DNA from: Methylotenera sp.
GTDB lineage: Bacteria; Pseudomonadota; Gammaproteobacteria; Burkholderiales; Methylophilaceae
Length of the DNA stretch: 44,043 nt
NCBI GenBank assembly: GCA_013140755.1
Contig: JABFSF010000018.1
Location: 1 to 44,043 of the forward strand
Reading direction: 5' to 3'
Shown: piece after piece, positions 24,758 to 35,000 of the stretch
Numbering within the stretch: position 1 is the first letter of the stretch
Layout: every line of letters begins with the position of its first letter
Translations under genes and position numbers: made by a program
The notes under the pieces: generated by a model
Databases searched by the model: none
What the model saw: only the letters and a program-made list of their open reading frames with translations
What the model was told of the DNA's origin: nothing

Positions 24758-24905
24758 TAGGATGCTTGTATCCATACAATTTTCGTCATTATACTGCGTT
24801 GCTCACTAAAAAATAATTCCTTACATATCAAACTATATGCCGCGTCATTATTTTTTGCTCGCGCCTTGTCTAATTTAGAAACTTGCACTGATACAAGCAT
24901 CCTAA
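24757..24905. repeat. 149-bp three-tier palindromic element between hemA and rpe
   Basis: Three inverted-repeat pairs share almost the same centre (about 24831). The outer pair is TTAGGATGCTTGTATC (24757-24772) with its exact complement at 24890-24905. The middle pair is AAAAAATAAT (24808-24817) with ATTATTTTTT (24847-24856). The inner pair is CATAT/ATATG at 24824-24839. The whole stretch can fold into one long imperfect hairpin. It carries the hemA -10 box and its outer arm touches the hemA start codon. The look is that of a small non-autonomous mobile repeat or a shared divergent regulatory region. Confidence 0.6.
24788..24816 (-). promoter_or_regulatory. hemA promoter candidate
   Basis: A perfect TATAAT on the minus strand (24788-24793) with a weak TTATTT 17 bases upstream. 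The predicted start is within about 5-30 bases of the two possible hemA ATGs, so the leader is very short. Confidence 0.4.
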
Positions 24906-25000
24906 CGGCGTAATTTTGATGGATAGTCTTATGTTAAGCAAGAAATAGCGTTAAAATGCGCATTTAAAGCAAACTTTAACTTAAATACGGACTTACCATC

Positions 25001-25708
25001 ATGGATAAAACTTTTAGAATTGCCCCTAGTATTCTTTCTGCAAACTTTGCCAAACTTGGTCAAGAAATTGACGATGTGATTACCTCAGGTACAGATTTAG
25101 TACATTTTGATGTGATGGATAATCACTATGTACCAAACTTAACCATTGGCCCTTTGGTGTGTGAGGCGATTCGTGAAGTTTCAAAAAATGCAGGTGCTTT
25201 AATTGACGTGCATTTAATGGTTAAACCTGTTGATCGCATTATTCCTGACTTTGCAAAAGCAGGTGCAAACATTATTACTTTTCACCCAGAAGCGTCTGAG
25301 CATATTGACCGCAGCTTGGCAATGGTGCGTGATTTAGGCTGTAAATCAGGATTGGTATTTAACCCAGCCACTTCATTAAGCTATTTAGATCACGTGATGG
25401 ATAAAGTCGATATGATTTTATTGATGTCTGTGAACCCTGGTTTTGGCGGTCAAAAATTTATTCCAGAAACCTTAGAAAAGTTAAAATTAGCACGTGCGCG
25501 TATTGATGCGTATTACCAAAAAACTGGTCGCCAAATTTGGTTAGAAGTGGACGGCGGCGTAAATGCACAAAACATTGCAGAAATTGCACGTGCTGGCGCA
25601 GATACTTTTGTAGCAGGTAGCGCGATTTTCACTAAAGGCTTAGATTCAGACAAAAACCGCTATAACACAGTGGTAGGTGAAATGCGTGCTGCACTAGCAA
25701 CAGTGTAA
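25001..25708 (+). CDS. rpe: Ribulose-phosphate 3-epimerase
   Basis: 235 residues, TIM barrel. The metal and active-site motifs include [47 protein letters not shown] and LEVDGGVN. It interconverts ribulose- and xylulose-5-phosphate. In methylotrophs that assimilate formaldehyde through the ribulose monophosphate cycle it serves the regeneration branch, so it matters beyond the pentose phosphate pathway. A weak promoter (CTTATG, 18 bases, TAAAAT at 24952-24957) lies upstream. Confidence 0.96.
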   Translation: MDKTFRIAPSILSANFAKLGQEIDDVITSGTDLVHFDVMDNHYVPNLTIGPLVCEAIREVSKNAGALIDVHLMVKPVDRIIPDFAKAGANIITFHPEASEHIDRSLAMVRDLGCKSGLVFNPATSLSYLDHVMDKVDMILLMSVNPGFGGQKFIPETLEKLKLARARIDAYYQKTGRQIWLEVDGGVNAQNIAEIARAGADTFVAGSAIFTKGLDSDKNRYNTVVGEMRAALATV

Positions 25709-25732
25709 TGTAATTTAGTTTTCACTTTAAAA

Positions 25733-26410
25733 ATGTCGCAATTTCGCGTTAAAGCCATCATGTTTGATCTTGATGGCACGCTGATTGATAGCGCACCTGA
25801 AATTGCGGCAGCAGCCAACCAAATGCTTGCAGATTTAAATTTGCCAACTTTGCCAGTTTTGCAAATACAAAGCTACATTGGCGAGGGTGCACAAATGCTG
25901 ATAAAACGTTGCATCACGGGCGATCTAGATGGTGAGCCTGAAGTCAGCCAACTTGAACGAGCGCAAGCTTTATTTTTTGAATATTATGCAAAAATAGTCA
26001 GCAACAGTCAGCCCTTTGATGGCGTACTCGCAGGCTTGCAAACAGTATGGCGGCGCGGTTTTAAGTTGGCTTGTGTGACCAATAAACCTGAAAAATTCAC
26101 TTTACCTTTGTTAGCACAAAGCGGATTAGCCGATTTTTTTGACTGCGTGGTTTCAGGCGATAGCCTACCTCAAAAAAAACCAAACCCAATGCAATTGCAA
26201 CATATTTGCAAAAAGTTGAGGGTACCCGAATATGAAGCCATGTTGGTAGGAGATTCCAACACCGATATTGAGGCTGCACACGCGGCGGGGTGCTTTATTA
26301 TTACCGTGCCTTACGGGTATAATCAAGGTAAGGCGATTGATGAGTCCCGCGTGGATGCCGTCATTAGCGATTTAACTGAACTTTCTAACTTAATAGAGTT
26401 AATCACATGA
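25733..26410 (+). CDS. gph: Phosphoglycolate phosphatase, HAD family
   Basis: 225 residues. The HAD motif I FDLDGTLIDSAPE has D12 and D14; VTNKPEKF (motif II) and VGDSNTDIEAAHAAGC (motif IV) follow. Dephosphorylates 2-phosphoglycolate. The rpe-gph-trpE order is typical of betaproteobacteria, which supports the name. Starts 24 bp after rpe. Confidence 0.92.
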   Translation: MSQFRVKAIMFDLDGTLIDSAPEIAAAANQMLADLNLPTLPVLQIQSYIGEGAQMLIKRCITGDLDGEPEVSQLERAQALFFEYYAKIVSNSQPFDGVLAGLQTVWRRGFKLACVTNKPEKFTLPLLAQSGLADFFDCVVSGDSLPQKKPNPMQLQHICKKLRVPEYEAMLVGDSNTDIEAAHAAGCFIITVPYGYNQGKAIDESRVDAVISDLTELSNLIELIT

Positions 26411-26469
26411 TATTTTTAATCCGTAATTTTCTAAGTTGGCGTGTATCGCTTGGCACTTGGCGAAGCTAG
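26407..26469 (+). CDS. Possible 20-residue leader peptide ahead of trpE
   Basis: An ATG overlapping the gph stop (ATGA) opens a frame MIFLIRNFLSWRVSLGTWRS then TAG. It has two Trp codons in 20, which is many, and ends 79 bp before trpE. The second Trp codon lies in a short hairpin (26448-26466, GCTTGGC...GCGAAGC). There is no clear ribosome site and no classical T-run terminator, and the Trp codons are not adjacent, so attenuation is only a possibility. Confidence 0.25.
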   Translation: MIFLIRNFLSWRVSLGTWRS

Positions 26470-26535
26470 CTAACCCAAGCCGCGTTTTTCACGCATACCG
26501 CCCAGTTATACGCTAACTAAAACTTAGAAAATTAC
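26423..26535. repeat. 113-bp palindromic element with perfect 15-bp ends, between gph and trpE
   Basis: GTAATTTTCTAAGTT (26423-26437) is exactly inverted at 26521-26535 (AACTTAGAAAATTAC). The inner sequence is loosely palindromic as well. The right arm ends three bases before the AGGA ribosome site of trpE, so folding could affect trpE translation. Either a small mobile palindrome or a regulatory leader. Confidence 0.55.
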
Positions 26536-26548
26536 ATTAGGAATCATT

Positions 26549-28054
26549 ATGTTAAAAACCATTACTCAATCAGAATTTGATGCGCTCGCCCAACAAGGCT
26601 TTAATCGCATTCCGCTGGTGTTAGAAACCTTTGCAGACCTCGATACGCCGCTTTCACTTTACTTAAAACTCGCCAACACGCCCTTTTCATACTTGCTTGA
26701 AAGTGTGCAAGGTGGTGAGCGTTTTGGGCGTTATTCTATTATTGGCTTACCCGCAAAAACCCGCATTGTGGCACGCGGATTTAATGTGCAGGTGTTGCAA
26801 AACAATACGGTGATTGAAACCGCAGAAAACGCCAACCCCTTAGACTTTGTTCAACAATACCAAGCCCGATTTAAAACCCCACCGTATCAAGGCTTACCGC
26901 GCTTTACAGGTGGTCTAGCAGGCTATTTTGGCTATGAAACTATTCGTTATATTGAAAAGCGGTTAAGCAAAACTGCCAAACCTGATGCTATTCAAACACC
27001 TGATGTATTGCTGATGGTGTCAGAAGAAATTGCCGTGGTGGATAACCTGAGCGGCAAACTTTATTTTATCGTGTATGCCAACCCAACTGAAGCAAATGCT
27101 TACCAAAAGGCACATCATCGGTTAAATGCACTAGTGGCGATGTTGCGTAAAACCGTGGAGATTCCGCACGCTAAAGCCAGCACAAAAACGCAGGCAAGCT
27201 CAGAATTTAGCGAAGAAAATTTCAAAGCCGCAGTTAAAGCCGCGCAAGCCTATATTTTAGAAGGCGACATCATGCAAGTCGTGCTTTCCCAGCGTATGAG
27301 CCAACCTTTTGATGCACCACCACTCTCACTTTATCGCGCTTTGCGCAGCTTAAATCCATCACCCTATATGTTTTATTACGATATGGGGGACCATCACGTA
27401 GTAGGCGCATCTCCCGAAATTTTAGTGCGCTTAGAGAATGGCACGGTGACTTCTCGCCCCATTGCTGGCACGCGCCCACGCGGCAAAACCCGTGAACAAG
27501 ATTTGGCATTAGCTGAAGAGTTGCTGGCTGACCCAAAAGAGCGTGCAGAACATGTGCAATTGATGGACCTGGGTCGCAATGATGTGGGGCGTGTAGCCCA
27601 AACAGGCACAGTCAAAGTGACTGATAACATGATGATAGAGCGTTACAGCCACGTAATGCACATTGTCAGCAATGTAGAAGGTAAGCTCAAACCGAATATG
27701 GATGCGATTGATGTGCTCAAAGCGACTTTTCCTGCGGGTACGGTTTCAGGCGCACCAAAAGTTCGGGCGATGGAAATTATTGATGAGCTAGAACCTAGCA
27801 AACGTGGCATCTACGCAGGCGCGGTAGGCTATTTAGGCTTTAATGGTGATATGGATGTCGCCATTGCGATTCGCACAGGGGTCATTAAAAACAATAGGCT
27901 CTATGTGCAAGCAGGCGCAGGGATTGTCGCGGACTCAGTGCCGCAATCAGAATGGGAAGAGACGCAAAATAAAGCTAAAGCCGTGTTACGCGCGGCTGAA
28001 ATGGTGCAAGCGGGTTTAGATAATCAACCCCTAGATTGCGTGGGAGAAAAATAA
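26549..28054 (+). CDS. trpE: Anthranilate synthase component I
   Basis: 501 residues, full length. N-terminal feedback-site region with [19 protein letters not shown]-terminal chorismate-binding domain with [29 protein letters not shown], and the ending [17 protein letters not shown]. Makes anthranilate from chorismate with TrpG. First gene of the trp operon, 1-base overlap with trpG. Confidence 0.97.
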   Translation: MLKTITQSEFDALAQQGFNRIPLVLETFADLDTPLSLYLKLANTPFSYLLESVQGGERFGRYSIIGLPAKTRIVARGFNVQVLQNNTVIETAENANPLDFVQQYQARFKTPPYQGLPRFTGGLAGYFGYETIRYIEKRLSKTAKPDAIQTPDVLLMVSEEIAVVDNLSGKLYFIVYANPTEANAYQKAHHRLNALVAMLRKTVEIPHAKASTKTQASSEFSEENFKAAVKAAQAYILEGDIMQVVLSQRMSQPFDAPPLSLYRALRSLNPSPYMFYYDMGDHHVVGASPEILVRLENGTVTSRPIAGTRPRGKTREQDLALAEELLADPKERAEHVQLMDLGRNDVGRVAQTGTVKVTDNMMIERYSHVMHIVSNVEGKLKPNMDAIDVLKATFPAGTVSGAPKVRAMEIIDELEPSKRGIYAGAVGYLGFNGDMDVAIAIRTGVIKNNRLYVQAGAGIVADSVPQSEWEETQNKAKAVLRAAEMVQAGLDNQPLDCVGEK

Positions 28055-28620
28055 TGTTACTCATGATAGATAATTACGACTCTTTCACCTACAACTTAGT
28101 GCAATATTTTGGTGAGCTTGAGCAAGATGTTCAGGTGTACCGTAATGATGAAATTAGCTTAGATAAAATCCATGCGCTCAAGCCTGAAAAAATTGTTATT
28201 TCGCCTGGTCCTTGTACCCCCAATGAAGCGGGAATTAGCTTACCCTTGATTCATGAATTTGCAGGAAAAATTCCTTTGTTGGGTGTTTGCTTGGGGCATC
28301 AAAGTATTGGTCAAGCTTTTGGTGGCAAAATTATTAAAGCTAAAACTTTGATGCATGGTAAAACTTCACTCATTCACCATAAAAATATTGGCGTATTTAA
28401 AGATTTGCCTAACCCTTACACCGCCACACGTTACCATTCGCTAGTGATTGAGCGTGAGACGATACCTGATTGCTTGGAAATCACCGCGTGGACAGACGAT
28501 GGCGAAATTATGGGTGTCAAACATAAAACGCTGGCAGTTGAAGGTGTGCAATTTCACCCTGAGTCTATTCTCACTGAGCATGGACATGATTTGCTGAATA
28601 ACTTCCTCAAGGCTTATTAA
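28054..28620 (+). CDS. trpG: Anthranilate synthase component II (glutamine amidotransferase)
   Basis: 188 residues from the ATG at 28054-28056, which overlaps the trpE stop (TAATG) and has GGGAG upstream. Class I amidotransferase with the nucleophile C79 in GVCLGHQ and the His-Glu pair in GVQFHPES. Releases ammonia from glutamine for TrpE; in many bacteria the same subunit also serves PabB. Confidence 0.96.
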   Translation: MLLMIDNYDSFTYNLVQYFGELEQDVQVYRNDEISLDKIHALKPEKIVISPGPCTPNEAGISLPLIHEFAGKIPLLGVCLGHQSIGQAFGGKIIKAKTLMHGKTSLIHHKNIGVFKDLPNPYTATRYHSLVIERETIPDCLEITAWTDDGEIMGVKHKTLAVEGVQFHPESILTEHGHDLLNNFLKAY

Positions 28621-28621
28621 C

Positions 28622-29641
28622 ATGGAATTTAAGCAAGCACTAGAGCAAGTGTTACAAGGAAAAGATTTAGCCTACGCTGACATGCTTTTGCTAATGCAAC
28701 AAGTGATGGCAGGTGAGCTTACGTCCGTGCAAATTGCAGGCTTGGTGATTGCATTACGCCAAAAAGGTGAAAGTGTGGATGAAATTACCGCCGCAGCCAC
28801 AGTGATGCGTCAGCTTTCAACCAAGGTAGAAATTGCCGATAAAACGCATTTAATAGACACTTGCGGCACGGGTGGCGATGGTATTCAAACATTTAATGTT
28901 TCTACCGTTTCAGCTTTTGTGGCCGCCGCCGCGGGGGCTAAAGTAGCTAAGCATGGCGGACGTTCAGTTTCAAGTACTTGCGGAAGTGCCGATGTGCTTG
29001 AAGCCTTAGGCGTTAATGTCAACCAAACGCCTGAACAAGTAGCGCAAAATGTCGCTGAAATCGGCATCGGCTTTATGTTTGCCCCCAATCATCACAGTGC
29101 TATGAAACACGCGGCACCTGTGCGCCGTGAATTAGGCGTGCGTACTATTTTTAATTTACTCGGTCCATTAACGAATCCAGCCTCTGCAAAACGGCAAGTG
29201 ATGGGCGTGTTTGATAAAAGTTTAACGATAAAACTAGCCCAAGTGCTTAAAAATTTAGGTTCAGACCACGTACTGGTGGTGCATGGCGCGGATGGCATGG
29301 ATGAAATTTCTTTTACAGGTGATACGTTTGTCGCAGAGTTAAAAAACGGGCAAGTCAATGAATATACGCTCAACCCCACACAGTTTGGGTTAAATACACA
29401 TGCGTTAAAAAGCATACAAATTGAAAACGCCGCGCAATCAAAAGCCATGATTTTAGATGTACTATCAAGCAACACACAAAACCTTGCCGCACGTGAGATT
29501 GTATTACTTAACGCAGGGGCTGCTATTTATGTAGCAGGCGTAGAGAATAGCTTGCAAGCTGGCATTTTAAAAGCAGCACAAGTGATTGATACTGGCGCAG
29601 CTTTAGCCAAACTTGAAGCACTGAAAGCTGCAAGCACATGA
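28622..29641 (+). CDS. trpD: Anthranilate phosphoribosyltransferase
   Basis: 339 residues. Motifs: DTCGTGGDGIQTFNVST binding the pyrophosphate, KHGGRSVSSTCGSADVLEALG, HHSAMKHAAPVRRELGVRTIFNLLGPLTNP, and VVHGADGMDE. Second step of Trp synthesis. Begins 1 bp after trpG and overlaps the next gene by 4 bases. Confidence 0.97.
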   Translation: MEFKQALEQVLQGKDLAYADMLLLMQQVMAGELTSVQIAGLVIALRQKGESVDEITAAATVMRQLSTKVEIADKTHLIDTCGTGGDGIQTFNVSTVSAFVAAAAGAKVAKHGGRSVSSTCGSADVLEALGVNVNQTPEQVAQNVAEIGIGFMFAPNHHSAMKHAAPVRRELGVRTIFNLLGPLTNPASAKRQVMGVFDKSLTIKLAQVLKNLGSDHVLVVHGADGMDEISFTGDTFVAELKNGQVNEYTLNPTQFGLNTHALKSIQIENAAQSKAMILDVLSSNTQNLAAREIVLLNAGAAIYVAGVENSLQAGILKAAQVIDTGAALAKLEALKAAST

Positions 29642-30090
29642 AAAATAGCGTATTTTTAGTAACCTTATTTATTGCCTTAGTCGCCTGCAAGCAGACTTTA
29701 ACAACAAGCTCTAGCCTAGAAAACACACAAAACCAAGCACTGGTTGCGGTGTCTCATGCAGATAATGCCGCGCTCATTCAAGCGTTTGAAAGCAAAAAAA
29801 GTAACATTTTTATTGAGGGCAACGGCATTGTCAAAAAATTACTTCCTGATGATAACAAAGGGGCGCGTCATCAGAAGTTTTTAGTGAGCATTTCTGGTGC
29901 GCAAAGCTTACTGTTTGCACATAACATTGATTTGGCACCAGCCGTACCTTTAGCCGTGGGCGATGCAATACAATTTAGGGGAGAATACGTGTACAACCCT
30001 AAAGGCGGTGTGATGCACTGGACACATCATGACCCACAAGCAAAAATTGTAGGTGGCTGGATTAAACACCACGAAAAAATTTACCAATAA
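29638..30090 (+). CDS. DUF3465-type lipoprotein inside the trp operon
   Basis: 150 residues. A signal peptide ends in the lipobox LVAC (Cys 17), giving a lipoprotein. The mature domain has GNGIVKKLLPDDNKGARHQKF, LLFAHNIDLAP and GGVMHWTHHDP, which I recognise as the DUF3465 pattern, a small beta-rich, OB-like domain of unknown function. Its ATG overlaps the trpD stop (ATGA), so it is translationally coupled, and trpC follows 12 bp later. There is no obvious link to tryptophan. Confidence 0.72.
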   Translation: MKNSVFLVTLFIALVACKQTLTTSSSLENTQNQALVAVSHADNAALIQAFESKKSNIFIEGNGIVKKLLPDDNKGARHQKFLVSISGAQSLLFAHNIDLAPAVPLAVGDAIQFRGEYVYNPKGGVMHWTHHDPQAKIVGGWIKHHEKIYQ

Positions 30091-30102
30091 GCAGAAAACA
30101 AT

Positions 30103-30894
30103 ATGTCTGACATCTTAAATAAAATTTTAGCCACCAAACAAACTGAAGTGGCTTTTAGCCAAACGCAAGTAAGCCTAGCTCAACTACAAAAACAAGCGGA
30201 AGCACAGCTAGAGCCACGTGATTTTGTGGGCGCAATTCATGCCAAAGTCATGGCAAACAAACCAGCAGTCATTGCCGAAATTAAAAAAGCCAGCCCGTCA
30301 AAAGGCGTTATTCGTGAAAACTTTAACCCAGCCGAAATAGCCAAGAGTTATGAAAAAGGCGGCGCGGCGTGTTTGTCAGTACTCACTGATGTTGAGTATT
30401 TTCAAGGTTCGCCAGAATATTTAAAGCAAGCCCGCGCAGCATGTAAGCTGCCTGTGCTACGCAAAGATTTTATGATAGACCCCTACCAAGTGTTTGAAGC
30501 TCGCGCGATGGGTGCAGATTGTATTTTGCTCATTGTTGCCGCACTTGAAACCAACCAAATGCGGGCATTAGAGCACTTAGCCAATGAACTTGGCATGGCA
30601 GTATTAGTAGAAGTGCACGATGCCGATGAGCTAGAAATGGCTTTGCAGTTAGATACACCCTTAATCGGCATCAATAACCGTAACTTACGCACTTTTGATG
30701 TAACGCTACAAACCACGCTAGATTTACTTAAAGTGTTGCCTGAAGACCGCTTTGTGGTCACCGAGTCAGGAATTTTTACTCCAGAAGACGTAAAGCTAAT
30801 GCAAGACAATGACGTTCATGCGTTTTTAGTGGGTGAAGCCTTTATGCGCCAGCCAGACCCAGGTGTTGAATTGGCCAGAGTATTTGGCACTTAA
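30103..30894 (+). CDS. trpC: Indole-3-glycerol-phosphate synthase
   Basis: 263 residues, TIM barrel. Motifs [66 protein letters not shown] and [12 protein letters not shown]. Not fused to TrpF. Last trp gene in the operon. Confidence 0.97.
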   Translation: MSDILNKILATKQTEVAFSQTQVSLAQLQKQAEAQLEPRDFVGAIHAKVMANKPAVIAEIKKASPSKGVIRENFNPAEIAKSYEKGGAACLSVLTDVEYFQGSPEYLKQARAACKLPVLRKDFMIDPYQVFEARAMGADCILLIVAALETNQMRALEHLANELGMAVLVEVHDADELEMALQLDTPLIGINNRNLRTFDVTLQTTLDLLKVLPEDRFVVTESGIFTPEDVKLMQDNDVHAFLVGEAFMRQPDPGVELARVFGT

Positions 30895-30901
30895 TGCTTA
30901 A

Positions 30902-31921
<1,020 letters not shown>

Positions 31922-31988
31922 GCATATGAGTAAGTTGACAATCATGTCATGGTGAACGGTCACTCATTACAAAAAAGCCAAGCATGAT

Positions 31989-32024
31989 AGTGTACGTAAC
32001 TTACCAAGGTAAGTTACGTACACT
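31989..32024. terminator. 17-bp perfect palindrome between convergent hemB and pilY1
   Basis: AGTGTACGTAACTTACC (31989-32005) and its exact complement (32008-32024) are separated by two bases. No T-run follows on either strand. It lies 6 bp beyond the pilY1 stop and 67 bp beyond hemB, so a shared terminator is likely, or an unusual cruciform. Confidence 0.5.
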
Positions 32025-32029
32025 TGTGA

Positions 32030-35000
32030 TTACTGCTCTTCAATAATTAACTCTCTCCAAACCGCTCTACCACGCTCAAATGTTGATAGTGATGGTGGTG
32101 TAATTGGAGGTGGTCCATTTGGATTTAAACATGTAACACACAAGGCTAAGTCTGGTAATGCAATGATTGAACCATCATAACTACTACCACTCGCACCAAA
32201 AATAATCGGCAGTCCTGTGACAGGAGATGTCGTTGGCCATGAAACCTGTGTGCCAGCACTTGTCAACACGGCACCACCTGTTTTGTAATTAAACACATTT
32301 ACCCAGCCACTGCCGCCCTGATCACATGAACTTGTTGGCGGTACGATGGTTGGCACAATCAATACACCCTGTTCTAAACGCGCTTTAACATTTTGACGTT
32401 CTCCAGACACATTTAAATCGACATACCAGCCTAGTTGCGTTGTCCAGTCAGGTTCGTTTCCTGATGCACTACGAGAATCACTTGTTCCCACCAGAGTTTG
32501 TTTCTCCATTTGCGATCTAAGTGATCCAATTGTTGTTGCAACATTATCGTCTTTAATTGCATACAAGGTTTGTTGTTTATACTCTGCTGGCAATAAATCT
32601 AAAAACTCCAAGTACTTACCTGTCCCTATAAACACCACCCGCTTGCCATTGATGACTCCTAGCACAGGCGCAACCATCACGGGCTGAACCTCTCCAGAAC
32701 CATCGGTTAATTCAGTAAATTTCATCACGCTTTCACTATCTATGTCAAAGCGCCATAAATTACCTAATAAATCACCTCCATAGACATATTGCGCCTGATT
32801 ATTGGTATCAGGATGCTCAACAAAAGCGGATACTTGAGCTAATCCACTTGGTGTACTCGTCCCACCAGTAGAAGTGCCTATGTCAGATAACACATCGCCT
32901 GATTCAGCATCTAACACAAATAAGCGCCCTTCACCCGTACCTGGTGAAGTATTGTTATAACCTGAGGTTACTAACACCACCCATTTACCATCACCGCGTT
33001 TTGTAATCACAGGTTTGCCATAGCTATAACCTAAATTACTTTCACTATCTGAATCAATTTCCCAAAGCAATGAAGGTGAAAGTGGGTCAGTAATATCCAA
33101 GGCAAAATATCCACGTCCGCCTTGACCCAAACCACTCACCAAGATTGTTTTCCAAACGCCGCCAATATACACATCAGCAACACTCATTTTTGCGTTGACA
33201 TAATTGGTATGAATATTACGGTAATTTTCATCGGCCAATTTCCACATATTGGGTAATACTGCAGAAGGCACATAAGCCCATAGCTCTTTTCCATTAGCTT
33301 TATCAAAGGCATGTAACATCCCATCATTTGCACCTACATACACCGCCTCTGTTCTGCTACTAGTGCTTGCTTTAAAGCTTGCATAATCATCATCGGTGTA
33401 GGCAAAAGATGATTTACCCACAAACACTGGGTCCGACTCTACAATATCACCTAAAGTAGCGTCACGCTGACGATAAAGCCGATTATCAGTCGTGCCGCCT
33501 AAATCATTACTATTGCGTTTATCAAACCCTGTTCGACCACGTAAATAATTGACCAAGCTGGTAGTACCCACTTTAGTCAATTGGTAAGCGGTCAGCCCAG
33601 CATACTGACTCAGGCGCGTTGATAAATAAGTGCTACTAAAATAGGTTCTTTGCGTTGCATTCAAATTATCATATTCAAAGCTTTCCATTGATGGCGAAGA
33701 ACTTGAACCCACATTAGTGTAAATATTACGCGTATCAGCATTAGCACTTACCTTATTTGCCAAAGTACCAGTACATGGCGGCGTTGTGCTGGCTTCATTT
33801 TCCACGCACCAAACCGCGTTAGCACTCTTATTGCCTTCAGCATCAATTGTTCGTGCTATCAGATTACCAGTCCATTTGCCTGTCACATAACGTGCGCTGT
33901 AAGTATAGTTATCGCCAGGTATAGGCGTAGAGTTACTCAATGCAGTCGCCGAGCCTGTGGCAGGTAAATCACCCAAGGCTAACAAGGTGCTAGAGATTCC
34001 CCCAATCAACTGGTTTGGGTTTCTAGCACTAAAGTAAGTACCCGTGCCATTCACAGCCGCATGCCATAAGTCATCTACAGTTGCACGCTCAGCTGCTGTG
34101 AATGTAGTGTTACCATCATCAGCCGTTGGTGCTGGCCAGGTCACCGTGCCCGCTTTAATGCTCGCATAATCACCAGCCAGCTCAGTTTTATAGTCTGGGT
34201 TATAGGTCAGCGAGCCATCTACCCCTAAGCCTAAGGTAAAGGTTGTCATGTGTTGTGTTGCTTTGGTATCTTCACCACTGGCTTGCACATCATCTAAACA
34301 CACATCTGCACCTAATCCACCAATGCAATTGCTATGTGCAACGTTACGAATATCCGTATCGTAGTAATACTTGGCAACATCCGCCAAGGTATCAACCGCA
34401 ACAGGCCCTTCACGCTTGGGTAATGGAGTGGGCGCGGCATCCTGATTGCCTACCAAGCTAGCCCCATCAATTTTTTTGCCTGCTGGGCCGTTCCAATAAC
34501 CATCGGTGGTTAGCAAAGTAAAGTTTTGTTGGCAAGAGTACTGCACTGGGTCATCTGTAACAGCAGTAAATCCTGTAATCGGTTTTTTACCTGCGTAAAT
34601 TCTGCCTACAGTGCTTAATACATCACGTAAAGATGTGCCCCCTGACGCCGTGCGGCTATATAAAGTTTCAAACCATTTTTGCTTATGTAGGTTAGTACCC
34701 GTAACAAAGTCTTTAATTGGGAGGTAATTTCCTGCCGTGTTGTAGCCTTCTACGGTAATCAAGCCCACACGGTAGTTTTCGTTTAAGGTCTCAAAAGTGC
34801 GTGCTGCTGCTGTTTTCATCAACATCATCCGTGTACGATAATACGTAAACCAGTTTGCAATGTTAGTCATTTCTTCATCGTAGGTGCAAGTGGCACCTGC
34901 ACAATCCTTGCGATTCGCCCCTTTAGGATAGCTCGTCACATCTTCTCGCACCTCGACCTTCTCAAACAAGCCGTAGCGCGCAAAACGCCAATCACTCAGC

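Noticed and set aside
26423-26535. Integron attC site
   Set aside because: The ends do not match the GTTRRRY / RYYYAAC core sites and no integrase or cassette array is present.
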